Part shown: piece after piece, positions 51,329-59,129 of the stretch
How positions within the stretch are numbered: the stretch's first letter is position 1
Layout of the letters: each line of letters opens with the position of its first letter
DNA from: an uncultured Chitinophagaceae bacterium
Lineage (GTDB): Bacteria; Bacteroidota; Bacteroidia; Chitinophagales; Chitinophagaceae
Assembly (NCBI GenBank): GCA_936908745.1
Contig: CAKZFX010000013.1
Coordinates: 191,588 to 255,587, forward strand
DNA: 64,000 nucleotides
Direction of reading: 5' to 3'
Program-made: the position numbers and the translations under genes
Notes under the pieces: generated by a model
Databases searched by the model: none
What the model saw: the letters and a program-made list of their open reading frames with translations, nothing else
What the model was told of the DNA's origin: nothing

Positions 51329-52051
51329 CCGCTTGCTCAATTTCCGGAACGGTATATCTAATATTTCAAAACCGGATGCGTTTGGCAAATAAAAATGCCA
51401 CCATTCGGTATCCAGCACTTTAAACCCTTGTTGTTCCATAGCTGACCGGAGGATTTGCCGGTTTTGCAATACATCTGCGGGCAACTGCTTAAAATCGGCG
51501 TGGGCCGTATCCGTAAAATTGTCAAACCCGGTTCCCATATTCAACTCTTCACTGGTATTCAGATTAATAAGTGTTAAATCGACACTTATTCCACGATTGT
51601 GACCGCTGCCTTTGGACGGGTTGGCTACAAATCGTTCGTCGTGTACGAGTTCCCAGAACTTGGCCGTTACCGACCAGGGGCGATAGGCATCAAATATTTT
51701 TAATCCCAATCCTTTTGCCTTTAACGTTTCCTGTACTTTTTGCAGGGCTTCTGCGGCAGGTTTGCGCAAAAAAGTGGTGTTGGTGCCGATAGGATACATC
51801 CGGCGGTTCATAAAATTATCATGGGTGGCATAACGCAGATCATAAATAAGATCGGGTATCAGCGATCGTAATTCAATCATTTTTTTTGCAGGGTCATGCA
51901 ACACCTGCGTCTTATAAACCCTCCAGTTATTGGTCAGCGGCGGGCGGATATTGCCCGTATCCTGTGCGTTTGTTAAAAGAACATGAACTGTTGAAAAGAT
52001 GAGCAAAACGAGTTGAGAAAAGCTAAATGGATTTCTTATTTTGGTAAACAT
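51323..52051 (-). CDS. M15 family D-Ala-D-Ala dipeptidase (VanX/DdpX-like)
   Basis: 242 aa with an N-terminal signal/anchor (FSQLVLLIFSTVHVLLTNA). The zinc and catalytic motifs of M15D are complete: SGHNRGISVDLTLI (the SxHxxGxAxD type) and DTEWWHFYLP (ExxWH). VPR-like LIPDLIYDLRYATHDNFMNRRMY matches VanX openings. It hydrolyses D-Ala-D-Ala; export here suggests peptidoglycan turnover rather than vancomycin resistance (no vanHA genes present). ATG at 52051 gives the signal peptide; an upstream start at 52144 would not. Divergent from an L,D-transpeptidase. Confidence 0.9.
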   Translation of the reverse strand: MFTKIRNPFSFSQLVLLIFSTVHVLLTNAQDTGNIRPPLTNNWRVYKTQVLHDPAKKMIELRSLIPDLIYDLRYATHDNFMNRRMYPIGTNTTFLRKPAAEALQKVQETLKAKGLGLKIFDAYRPWSVTAKFWELVHDERFVANPSKGSGHNRGISVDLTLINLNTSEELNMGTGFDNFTDTAHADFKQLPADVLQNRQILRSAMEQQGFKVLDTEWWHFYLPNASGFEILDIPFRKLSKRL

Positions 52052-52111
52052 AAGCCTGTTTAAGTACACTGTTAAATTACTGAAAACGGCCTGACTATTA
52101 AACCCCTTGCT

Positions 52112-53818
52112 ATGCAAATGAAGTTCCCTGGAAACATTTCTCAACCATTACTGGCGGCCACTATCTTACTGCTGCTGATCGCTTGTAATAATACAAAGCA
52201 TCCGCCCGGTTCGGATATTGCCAGCACGCCTGAGCAACTGGACGAGAAAACGACGGAAAATATCCGCCATTCGCTGGAATTTGCATCAGCTAATAAAGGC
52301 GATATCGGCGATTCTGTTATCCTGTTTGCCCACCAACTGGTAAGCGATGTTTACAAGGAAAAAGAATACAAAAGCATCTGGGGCGGCAAGGAACAATGGA
52401 AGCCGGCTGCTGATACGTTGTTGTCGTTTATCAGCGATGCAAAACTGAATGGATTGTTTCCGGAGGACTATCATTCCGCTATACTGGATACAATCGCTGC
52501 CAAATTCGCCGCCGACAGCGTTGCGAAAGCTGATCGCCGTGATGCCGCATTGTGGGCAAAAGCCGATGTATTGCTGACCGACGCATTGGTGCATATTATT
52601 AAAGATGTAAAACTGGGACGTTTACCCAAAGACAGCGTCAGCCTGCGCAAAGACACCGTTATTACCGAAGAATTTTACAAACAGCAAATCAATTCCATTG
52701 CTGCAGGCAGTTCTTTGTCGTCATTGGTGGCATCGCTGGAGCCAAAGCATGAGGGTTATCAACTGTTGAAAAAAGGGATCAGGAAATTCCTCGACAGCGC
52801 CGATAATAAAATCTATACAAAACTGCCTTCGCCTAAAGAGGGAGAAACATTCAGGGTGGCTTTGCAAAAAAGATTATACGAAGGAGGTTATTTATCCTTC
52901 GACAGCACAAGGGCTGATTCTGCACAACTGGCGGATGCCGTAAAAAGATACCAGCAGCAAAAAAATATCACGGTGGATGGCAAAGCAGGAGAGGGAACCG
53001 TACGAATGCTGAATACAACGGATGCAGATCGCTTTTTACGTATCGTCATCAGTATGGACCGTTACAAACAACTGCCCGAAACCATGCCCGAAAAATATAT
53101 CTGGGTCAACCTGCCTTCTTTTTACCTGCGTTTGCAGGACAAGGATTCGGTAAAGCTGGTTTCAAAAATCGTTTGCGGTAAACCACATACCCGTACACCC
53201 TTGCTCAACAGCAATGTGTCGGAACTGATCACCTACCCGCAATGGACGGTTCCCAACAGCATTATTGTAAAAGAGATACTGCCGGCGGTTAAAAAGAACC
53301 CGGGCTATTTGGCCAAAAAGGACTTTAGCCTGGTAGACAAAGACGGCAACGAAGTGGACCCTTACACCGTTGAATGGTCAAAATACAGCAAAGGAATCCC
53401 GTACCGGGTGGTGCAGGGCAGCGGCGATGCCAATGCACTGGGTGTACTGAAATTCAATTTTCCAAACAAATATGCGGTTTACCTGCATGATACCAACCAA
53501 CGCTATCTTTTTGGCCAGCCGGTACGCACCCTGAGCCATGGCTGTGTGCGGGTGCAGGAATGGGAAAAACTGGCAGCTTATATCATCCGCAACGACCGGA
53601 AAGAGGTGGATGGCAAAATTCCCCTGCTTGATTCTATGAACGCATGGCTGGACAGGAAGGAAAAACACTCCATAGCCGTCAAAAACAGGCTGCCGGTCTT
53701 TATCCGCTATTTTACCTGCGAAGGAAAGGCCAATGGGATCGTTTTCTACGACGATATTTACGGAGAAGACAAACTGCTGGGACAAAAATATTTTGGGGCT
53801 GCGGGCCGGTCACTTTAA
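52112..53818 (+). CDS. YcbB-type L,D-transpeptidase lipoprotein
   Basis: 568 aa. The N-terminus (LLAATILLLLIAC, Cys25) is a lipoprotein signal, so the enzyme is membrane-tethered. A scaffold domain follows (to about 235), then a peptidoglycan-binding helical motif (QLADAVKRYQQQKNITVDGKAGEGTVRMLN, about 270-300) and the YkuD catalytic domain (about 325-500). The catalytic block is YLHDTNQRYLF..RTLSHGCVRV with nucleophilic Cys in SHGCVRV. Such enzymes make 3-3 crosslinks. The divergent D-Ala-D-Ala dipeptidase (60 bp apart) suggests joint control of peptide stem processing (inference). Confidence 0.93.
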   Translation: MQMKFPGNISQPLLAATILLLLIACNNTKHPPGSDIASTPEQLDEKTTENIRHSLEFASANKGDIGDSVILFAHQLVSDVYKEKEYKSIWGGKEQWKPAADTLLSFISDAKLNGLFPEDYHSAILDTIAAKFAADSVAKADRRDAALWAKADVLLTDALVHIIKDVKLGRLPKDSVSLRKDTVITEEFYKQQINSIAAGSSLSSLVASLEPKHEGYQLLKKGIRKFLDSADNKIYTKLPSPKEGETFRVALQKRLYEGGYLSFDSTRADSAQLADAVKRYQQQKNITVDGKAGEGTVRMLNTTDADRFLRIVISMDRYKQLPETMPEKYIWVNLPSFYLRLQDKDSVKLVSKIVCGKPHTRTPLLNSNVSELITYPQWTVPNSIIVKEILPAVKKNPGYLAKKDFSLVDKDGNEVDPYTVEWSKYSKGIPYRVVQGSGDANALGVLKFNFPNKYAVYLHDTNQRYLFGQPVRTLSHGCVRVQEWEKLAAYIIRNDRKEVDGKIPLLDSMNAWLDRKEKHSIAVKNRLPVFIRYFTCEGKANGIVFYDDIYGEDKLLGQKYFGAAGRSL

Positions 53819-53902
53819 TGTGTGTAGTATGGTGAAAAAAATGTCTCCCAATACGATGAATATTAGTCAAATAATTTATTTTAGGGTGTAGAACTTAGCG
53901 AT

Positions 53903-53910
53903 TATTTTTG
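53903..53910 (+). promoter_or_regulatory. -7 box of the OmpA-family gene
   Basis: TATTTTTG; predicted start near 53914, 24 nt before the ATG at 53938. Confidence 0.4.
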
Positions 53911-53937
53911 CTCAGATTAAAACCAAACTATCTCTTT

Positions 53938-55191
53938 ATGAAGAAGATATTAGCTGCATGTCTTGCTATGTACCTTTTTGCCCCTGTGGCCAAAGCCCAG
54001 GATGACGAGATCAGACGACCTGCCATCGGAATCAGCTTTTTTTTGAATGACTTTGAAACTCCCCAGAAAATAAGAAGCACTTCGCTGGGTAATGTGCTGC
54101 GTAACGACCAGTGGGCCAAGATGAAAGATATGTCCCCCGGTCTTGCTATCCACTACTTTAAAGGACTTACAAAACATATTGATTTCGCCGGAACCTTAGG
54201 CGGTTCATTTGTTCGTTACCCTTTTCCTAACAAGCCAACACCTTCCAACGACAAATTTTTGCTGTCTGCCGATGCTTCTGTAAACCTGAAAATGGTTTCT
54301 GAAAAATATTGGGTACAGCCTTATATCATTGCCGGTGTGGGTGGTCATAAATACGGCAACTATTGGGGTGCCTTTATGCCATTGGGTCTTGGGTTGAAAA
54401 TCAACTTCTTTGACGATGCGCACCTGTTTGTAAACTCTACTTACCGTGTGCCTGTTACCAGCGAAACGGCTAACTATCATTTTAATAATGCCATCGGCGT
54501 TGCCGGTGCTATCGGTAAAAAGAAAGAGGTAAAAGTGATACCTCCGCCACCGCCACCACCAAAAGATACTGATGGCGATGGTATCATTGATGATGAAGAC
54601 AAATGCCCTACTGTACCGGGCCTGGCTAAATACCAGGGTTGTCCTATTCCTGATACTGACAAAGACGGTATCAACGACGAAGAAGATAAATGTCCTACTG
54701 TGGCAGGTGTGGCCCGCTACCAGGGTTGCCCTATCCCTGATACTGATAAAGACGGTATCAACGACGAAGAAGATAAATGCCCTAACCTTGCTGGTGTAAG
54801 GGAAAACCAGGGTTGCCCTGCTATCACTGAAGAAGTGAAGAAAAGGGTTGACCTCGCTGCAAGAAACATCCTGTTTGTAACCGGAAGCGCTAAACTGCAA
54901 TCTAAATCTTACAAAGGATTGAATGATGTGGTAGCGATCATGCAGGAAAATCCTGAAATGAAACTGGCGATCGATGGTCACACAGACAATGTAGGCAGCG
55001 ATGCGCTGAACCAGAAACTGAGTGATAATCGTGCTGCTGCTGTAAGAACGTATATCATCAGCAAAGGCATTTCAGAAAGCCGTATCGTTTCTGCCGGCCA
55101 TGGTGAAACAATGCCAATAGCGGATAACAAAACAGCTACCGGCCGTCAGCAAAACCGCCGTGTGGAAATGACATTAAGCTACTTTCAATAA
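53938..55191 (+). CDS. OmpA-family outer-membrane protein with TSP3 calcium repeats
   Basis: 417 aa from the ATG at 53938 (the frame extends to 53908, but MKKILAACLAMYLFAPVAKAQ is the clear signal peptide). An N-terminal beta-barrel-like domain (about 20-195) is followed by a Pro7-type linker. Then come thrombospondin type 3-like repeats (DTDGDGIIDDEDKCPTVPG, then DTDKDGINDEEDKCP twice, 29-aa unit, DNA offset 87 bp), and a peptidoglycan-binding OmpA domain (about 290-417, GHTDNVGSDALNQKLSDNRA). It joins the outer membrane to the wall. Confidence 0.92.
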   Translation: MKKILAACLAMYLFAPVAKAQDDEIRRPAIGISFFLNDFETPQKIRSTSLGNVLRNDQWAKMKDMSPGLAIHYFKGLTKHIDFAGTLGGSFVRYPFPNKPTPSNDKFLLSADASVNLKMVSEKYWVQPYIIAGVGGHKYGNYWGAFMPLGLGLKINFFDDAHLFVNSTYRVPVTSETANYHFNNAIGVAGAIGKKKEVKVIPPPPPPPKDTDGDGIIDDEDKCPTVPGLAKYQGCPIPDTDKDGINDEEDKCPTVAGVARYQGCPIPDTDKDGINDEEDKCPNLAGVRENQGCPAITEEVKKRVDLAARNILFVTGSAKLQSKSYKGLNDVVAIMQENPEMKLAIDGHTDNVGSDALNQKLSDNRAAAVRTYIISKGISESRIVSAGHGETMPIADNKTATGRQQNRRVEMTLSYFQ

Positions 55192-55212
55192 TAGATAAGT
55201 CTTAACCATTCA

Positions 55213-55248
55213 GAAGCCCGTCCAGCGTAAGCGAGACGGGCTTTTTTT
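55213..55248 (+). terminator. Intrinsic terminator after the OmpA gene
   Basis: AAGCCCGTC / GACGGGCTT with a 12-nt loop, then TTTTTT. Confidence 0.85.
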
Positions 55249-55284
55249 ACTTTGTGTTTTTTTGTGCCTTAGTGGGAAATAATT

Positions 55285-55475
55285 TTACCGCAGAGAACAA
55301 GAGAAAAAGAGTTTCGCAGAGAGAGATTAACCGCAAGGACGGAAGGACGCAAAGATTGAATACAATTGACTCTCTAAAATGACTCTGTGCATCTCTGCTC
55401 CTCAGTGGTTCCCTGTCTGCCGACAGGCAGGTCTGTGGCCTTATTTCTTTGTGAACCTTAGTGGCTTTGTGGGAA
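55285..55475. repeat. Second CACCGCAGAGAA-type repeat block with inverted palindrome
   Basis: ACCGCAGAGAACAAGAGAAAAAGAG.. and ACCGCAAGGACGGAAGGACG match the spacer at 16540-16890. CCTGTCTGCCGACAGGCAGG at 55412-55431 is the exact reverse complement of the two palindromes there. No gene seen. Confidence 0.65.
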
Positions 55476-55480
55476 ACATA

Positions 55481-56632
55481 TCAATTCAACAACGGGTTCA
55501 ACTCTATCTCCTTCACATCAATATCACTATAATCACGGATCACATTGTAGAGTGTGCCTCTTTCCACCGGCTTCCTGTTTACCTGTTTGATCAACGTAAC
55601 CAGTTGCGCAGTACTCATGGCAGGTGTTTGTTCCTCAGCGCCGGCCATGGAGTATATCTTAGTGGTATCGTCAATAGTGCCGTCAATATCATTGACACCA
55701 AAAGACAGCGATAACTGTGCATTCTGGCGTCCCAGCATCGGCCAGTAAGCTTTCAGGTGCGGGAAATTATCAAGGTAAATTCGTGCGATAGCATACATGC
55801 GCATATCTTCCACCACGTTGCTCTCGGGTATATTGCTCATGTCATTGTCCTTGTTACGGAACTTCAACGGGATAAAGGTATTAAAGCCGCCGGTGCGGTC
55901 TTGTAACTCACGCAGGCGTCGCATATGGTCTACACGGTGCTTATACTTTTCAATATGGCCATACAGCATCGTTGCATTGGAGTGGAGGCCGAGTTGGTGC
56001 GCCGTTTCATGGATCAGTAACCAGCCATCAGCATCCACTTTATCAGCACAGATCTGTTCCCTGATCTCCGGATGGAAGATTTCAGCGCCACCGCCCGGAA
56101 TACTGTCAAGACCGGCTTCAATCAAAAACTTCAAACCTTCTTCCACGCTTACTTTGGCCTTGCGGAACATGTAGTCGTATTCCACCGCCGTAAACGCCTT
56201 GATATGCAGGTCAGGACGATGTGTTTTGATCGCTTTCAGCAGGTCGGCAAAAAACTGTAAGGTCATTTTCGGATGCACACCGCCTACGATATGCACTTCG
56301 GTGATCGGCTTGCCGTCATACTTTTTTACAATATGCAGCATCTGGTCGATGCTCAGTTCCCAGCCATCTTCACGGTGTGCATAGAGCTTTGAGTAAGCAC
56401 AAAAATTGCAACTGAACACACACACATTCGTCGGCTCAATATGAAAATTGCGGTTGAAATAGGTCGTGTTTCCATGCAGCCTTTCCCGGATGGAATTGGC
56501 AAGGGCGCCTACAAAACCGAGACTGCCTTTTTCAAACAAAACGAGGCATTCCTCGTCAGTGATGCGTTGGCCGGCATTTACTTTCTCCGCAATGGCTTTC
56601 AGCGCCGGGTCTGTGATGGTGTTTCCTGTCAT
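55481..56632 (-). CDS. mqnE: Aminofutalosine synthase (radical SAM)
   Basis: 383 aa, radical SAM enzyme of the futalosine menaquinone pathway. The cluster motif is CVFSCNFC (CxxxCxxC) in HIEPTNVCVFSCNFCAYSK, the form typical of MqnE rather than MqnC. EVHIVGGVHPKM and GLDSIPGGGAEIFHPEIREQ follow, as does HSNATMLYGHIE. MqnE converts chorismate-derived 3-enolpyruvyl-benzoate to aminofutalosine, which links it to the chorismate made by the aro operon here. ATG at 56632; a -7 box lies 22 nt upstream of it. Confidence 0.93.
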   Translation of the reverse strand: MTGNTITDPALKAIAEKVNAGQRITDEECLVLFEKGSLGFVGALANSIRERLHGNTTYFNRNFHIEPTNVCVFSCNFCAYSKLYAHREDGWELSIDQMLHIVKKYDGKPITEVHIVGGVHPKMTLQFFADLLKAIKTHRPDLHIKAFTAVEYDYMFRKAKVSVEEGLKFLIEAGLDSIPGGGAEIFHPEIREQICADKVDADGWLLIHETAHQLGLHSNATMLYGHIEKYKHRVDHMRRLRELQDRTGGFNTFIPLKFRNKDNDMSNIPESNVVEDMRMYAIARIYLDNFPHLKAYWPMLGRQNAQLSLSFGVNDIDGTIDDTTKIYSMAGAEEQTPAMSTAQLVTLIKQVNRKPVERGTLYNVIRDYSDIDVKEIELNPLLN

Positions 56633-56657
56633 ACTGTGCTTAACAATTAATCGGCTG

Positions 56658-56665
56658 CAAAGTTA
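56658..56665 (-). promoter_or_regulatory. -7 box of mqnE
   Basis: The minus strand reads TAACTTTG; predicted start near 56654. Confidence 0.4.
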
Positions 56666-56759
56666 CGTTTACTCCAAGAAATTGGACGATTTTCGACTGT
56701 TAGTACTGAACTAAATCCTTATCTTCCCTTGTCGTTTAATTTACTACTAAAAACAAGCT

Positions 56760-58040
56760 ATGAATTTAAAGGCGCGGTTAACCGTTTTAAGCTTTCTGCA
56801 ATTCTTTGTCTGGGGTGTGTGGCTGATCTCGTTGGGAGATTACATGTTCATCAGTTTTAATAACGAGGCCGGGATCGGTCTGAAAATCGGCCAGACTTAT
56901 GGCACAATGGGTTGGGCATCATTGTTTATGCCAGCATTATTGGGCATACTGGCAGATAAATACATCAAGGCGCAGGTTGTATTAGGGATTAGCCATATTC
57001 TTGGCGGTATCAGTCTTTATTATGCAAGCACGGTAACCGATGCCACAAGCATGATATGGGCCATTTTCCTTGTGAGTTGTTTTTACATGCCAACGATCGC
57101 ATTAAGCAACTCTGTTTCGTATAGCCTGTTAAGTAAAAATAACTTAGATATACAGAAAAGCTTTGCCAATATCCGTGTATGGGGAACGGTCGGCTTTATT
57201 GTGGCGGAATGGGCGGTGGACCTGTTAGGCTGGTCACAAAATAATTATCAATTCTACTTTGCCGCCGTTGCAGGCATTTGCACAGGATTGTACTGTTTTA
57301 GCCTCCCGTCTGTTGAGGTGAGCCGCTCAACGACAAAGAAATCCTTTGCCAGCAGTTTGGGGTTGGATGCTTTCAAACTGTTTAAAAGCCCTACGATGGC
57401 AAAATTCTTCCTCTTTGCCATGTTTTTAGGCGCTGCTTTGCAGATCACTAACATGTTTGGAAAACCGTTTCTTACCGATTTTAGACAAGTGCCTGAATAT
57501 GCCGACAGCTTTGCTGTAAAGCATAGTAATATCATGATCTCTTTATCCCAGATATCTGAAACGTTATTTATTCTTGCTATTCCTTTCTTCCTGAAACGAT
57601 TTGGTATTAAACAGGTGATGCTGATCAGTATGCTGGCGTGGGTGTTGCGTTTCGGTCTCTTTGGAATCGGCAATCCCGGTTCAGGTATGTTCTTTTTGAT
57701 ATTGTCAATGATAGTGTACGGTATGGCATTTGACTTCTTCAATATATCCGGTTCGTTGTTTGTGGACAGGGAGGCCAATCCTGCCATACGAGCCAGTGCG
57801 CAGGGATTATTTATGCTGATGACAAACGGTTTAGGAGCGATATTAGGAGGCCTGTTTGCCGGTAAGGTTGTTGACTATTTTACAATAGATAAAGTCAAAA
57901 ACTGGCCTAATATCTGGTTTACTTTTGCAGTATATGCCTTAGTGATCGCCGTTTTATTCCTGTTGATATTTAAATACAAACACAGGCCGGGAGATAAGGA
58001 AATTGATAAAGGCGAAGCTTCTGCCATGACAGCACATTAA
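56760..58040 (+). CDS. Nucleoside:H+ symporter-type MFS transporter
   Basis: 426 aa with 12 predicted membrane helices. It matches the NupG/XapB (nucleoside H+ symporter) group: LKARLTVLSFLQFFVWGVWLISLGDYM at the start, GTMGWASLFMPALLGILADKYI, RVWGTVGFIVAEW, and PAIRASAQGLFMLMTNGLGAILGG. Inner membrane. Specificity within nucleosides is unknown. The CxC-repeat protein follows 29 nt downstream, so co-transcription is likely. Confidence 0.87.
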   Translation: MNLKARLTVLSFLQFFVWGVWLISLGDYMFISFNNEAGIGLKIGQTYGTMGWASLFMPALLGILADKYIKAQVVLGISHILGGISLYYASTVTDATSMIWAIFLVSCFYMPTIALSNSVSYSLLSKNNLDIQKSFANIRVWGTVGFIVAEWAVDLLGWSQNNYQFYFAAVAGICTGLYCFSLPSVEVSRSTTKKSFASSLGLDAFKLFKSPTMAKFFLFAMFLGAALQITNMFGKPFLTDFRQVPEYADSFAVKHSNIMISLSQISETLFILAIPFFLKRFGIKQVMLISMLAWVLRFGLFGIGNPGSGMFFLILSMIVYGMAFDFFNISGSLFVDREANPAIRASAQGLFMLMTNGLGAILGGLFAGKVVDYFTIDKVKNWPNIWFTFAVYALVIAVLFLLIFKYKHRPGDKEIDKGEASAMTAH

Positions 58041-58069
58041 TCAACCACTAATCAAACCATATAAAAGCT

Positions 58070-58579
58070 ATGAAAAAGACAACACTGGCACTATTTACAC
58101 TCTTATTGAGTATTGCCGCTTTTTCGCAAACAGGCGATAAAAAAGGATGGACACCGGCTGATCGTAAAGATTTTATCAGCGAGTGTATTCTCAACGCCAA
58201 AGCAAGCATGAGCGAAGACTCTGCCCGCTCTTACTGCTACTGTATGCAGGAGAAAATGGAAGTCAAATTTCCGAAGGTGGAAGAGCTGGCGAAAGTAACA
58301 GCCGAAATGCTGCAAACGCCTGAATGGAAAAAAGAAATAAAAGCCTGTTTGGCGCCTGCCAGCAAATGGGGTACAAAAGAACGTGAAGGATTTATGAAAG
58401 AATGTGTCGCTTCCGCTAAAGAAGGATTAGGTGATGCAAAAGCAAAAAGCTACTGCGAATGCGCTATGTTTAAAATGGAACAGAAGTTTCCTGACCCGGA
58501 TGACGCCAGCAGTATCACCGAAGAGGCATTGAACAGCCCGGAATTTCAAAAAATAATCAAATCCTGTCTTGAGTTTTAA
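58070..58579 (+). CDS. Secreted cysteine-containing duplicated-domain protein
   Basis: 169 aa with a signal peptide (MKKTTLALFTLLLSIAAFS-Q). The mature protein is an internal duplication of a unit of about 70 residues. Unit 1: ECILNAKASMSEDSARSYCYCMQ ... KACL. Unit 2: ECVASAKEGLGDAKAKSYCECAM ... KSCL. Each has four Cys at matching places, C-(x17)-CxC-C, suggesting disulfides or a metal/haem-like ligand set; no CxxCH is present, so it is not a c-type cytochrome. The rest is helical (KWGTKEREGFMKEC). Not a family I can name. Confidence 0.7.
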   Translation: MKKTTLALFTLLLSIAAFSQTGDKKGWTPADRKDFISECILNAKASMSEDSARSYCYCMQEKMEVKFPKVEELAKVTAEMLQTPEWKKEIKACLAPASKWGTKEREGFMKECVASAKEGLGDAKAKSYCECAMFKMEQKFPDPDDASSITEEALNSPEFQKIIKSCLEF

Positions 58580-58604
58580 AACAAAGAAGTTTATATAGTA
58601 AAAC

Positions 58605-58634
58605 AAAACCCTGCTCATTGAGCAGGGTTTTTTA
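58605..58634. terminator. Bidirectional terminator
   Basis: AAAACCCTGCT / AGCAGGGTTTT with a CATTG loop and T run, between the duplicated-Cys protein and the converging trxA. Confidence 0.88.
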
Positions 58635-58655
58635 ATTGCTTGTATATAGCGAAGC

Positions 58656-58973
58656 TTAGATATGCGCTTCGATCTTTTTTACAAAATTGCCTTTAGGTTG
58701 TGCGCCTACCAGTTTGTCAACCACCTGTCCGCCTTTGATGAAAAGGATTGCAGGGATAGACGTGATACCGTAGTTCATAGAAACCTGCGGGTTATTGTCC
58801 ACGTTTACTTTACCGATATTCACTTTGCCATCATACTCTTTTGACAACTCTTCGATTACCGGTCCGATAGCACGGCAAGGGCCACACCATTCTGCCCAAA
58901 AATCAACTACTGTGAGTTTGTCAGAAGCCAGCACGTCAGTCTGGAAGTTGGAATCATTGAATTCTTTTGCCAT
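58656..58973 (-). CDS. trxA: Thioredoxin
   Basis: 105 aa; the redox site is WCGPC (Cys30 and Cys33), preceded by VDFWAEWCGPC and followed by the cis-Pro loop YGITSIPAILFI. No signal peptide, so cytoplasmic. Length is that of classical TrxA. A -7 box (59024-59031) gives a leader of about 47 nt. It converges with the secreted Cys-rich gene, but the compartments differ so no functional link is implied. Confidence 0.95.
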   Translation of the reverse strand: MAKEFNDSNFQTDVLASDKLTVVDFWAEWCGPCRAIGPVIEELSKEYDGKVNIGKVNVDNNPQVSMNYGITSIPAILFIKGGQVVDKLVGAQPKGNFVKKIEAHI

Positions 58974-59023
58974 TTTATTGAATTTAGTTTTTTAGTTTAT
59001 TCGTTTTGACAACTAAGGAACTG

Positions 59024-59031
59024 CAAATTTA
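59024..59031 (-). promoter_or_regulatory. -7 box of trxA
   Basis: The minus strand reads TAAATTTG; predicted start near 59020. Confidence 0.4.
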
Positions 59032-59129
59032 AGTCCGTCAATTATAACATGCGGGGATGGCATAAAGTTGTGTACAAATTGTCTTTTTTGTGCGCAAACG
59101 GTTGTCCAAACCTGTTAAAACGTCCTTTT

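Noticed and set aside
51323..52051. Vancomycin-resistance gene (vanX)
   Set aside because: The protein is exported and no vanH, vanA or vanRS genes are nearby; a wall-turnover role is more likely.
54205..54981. 258-aa minus-strand frame opposite the OmpA gene
   Set aside because: Antisense to the TSP3 repeats and OmpA domain; no recognisable features.
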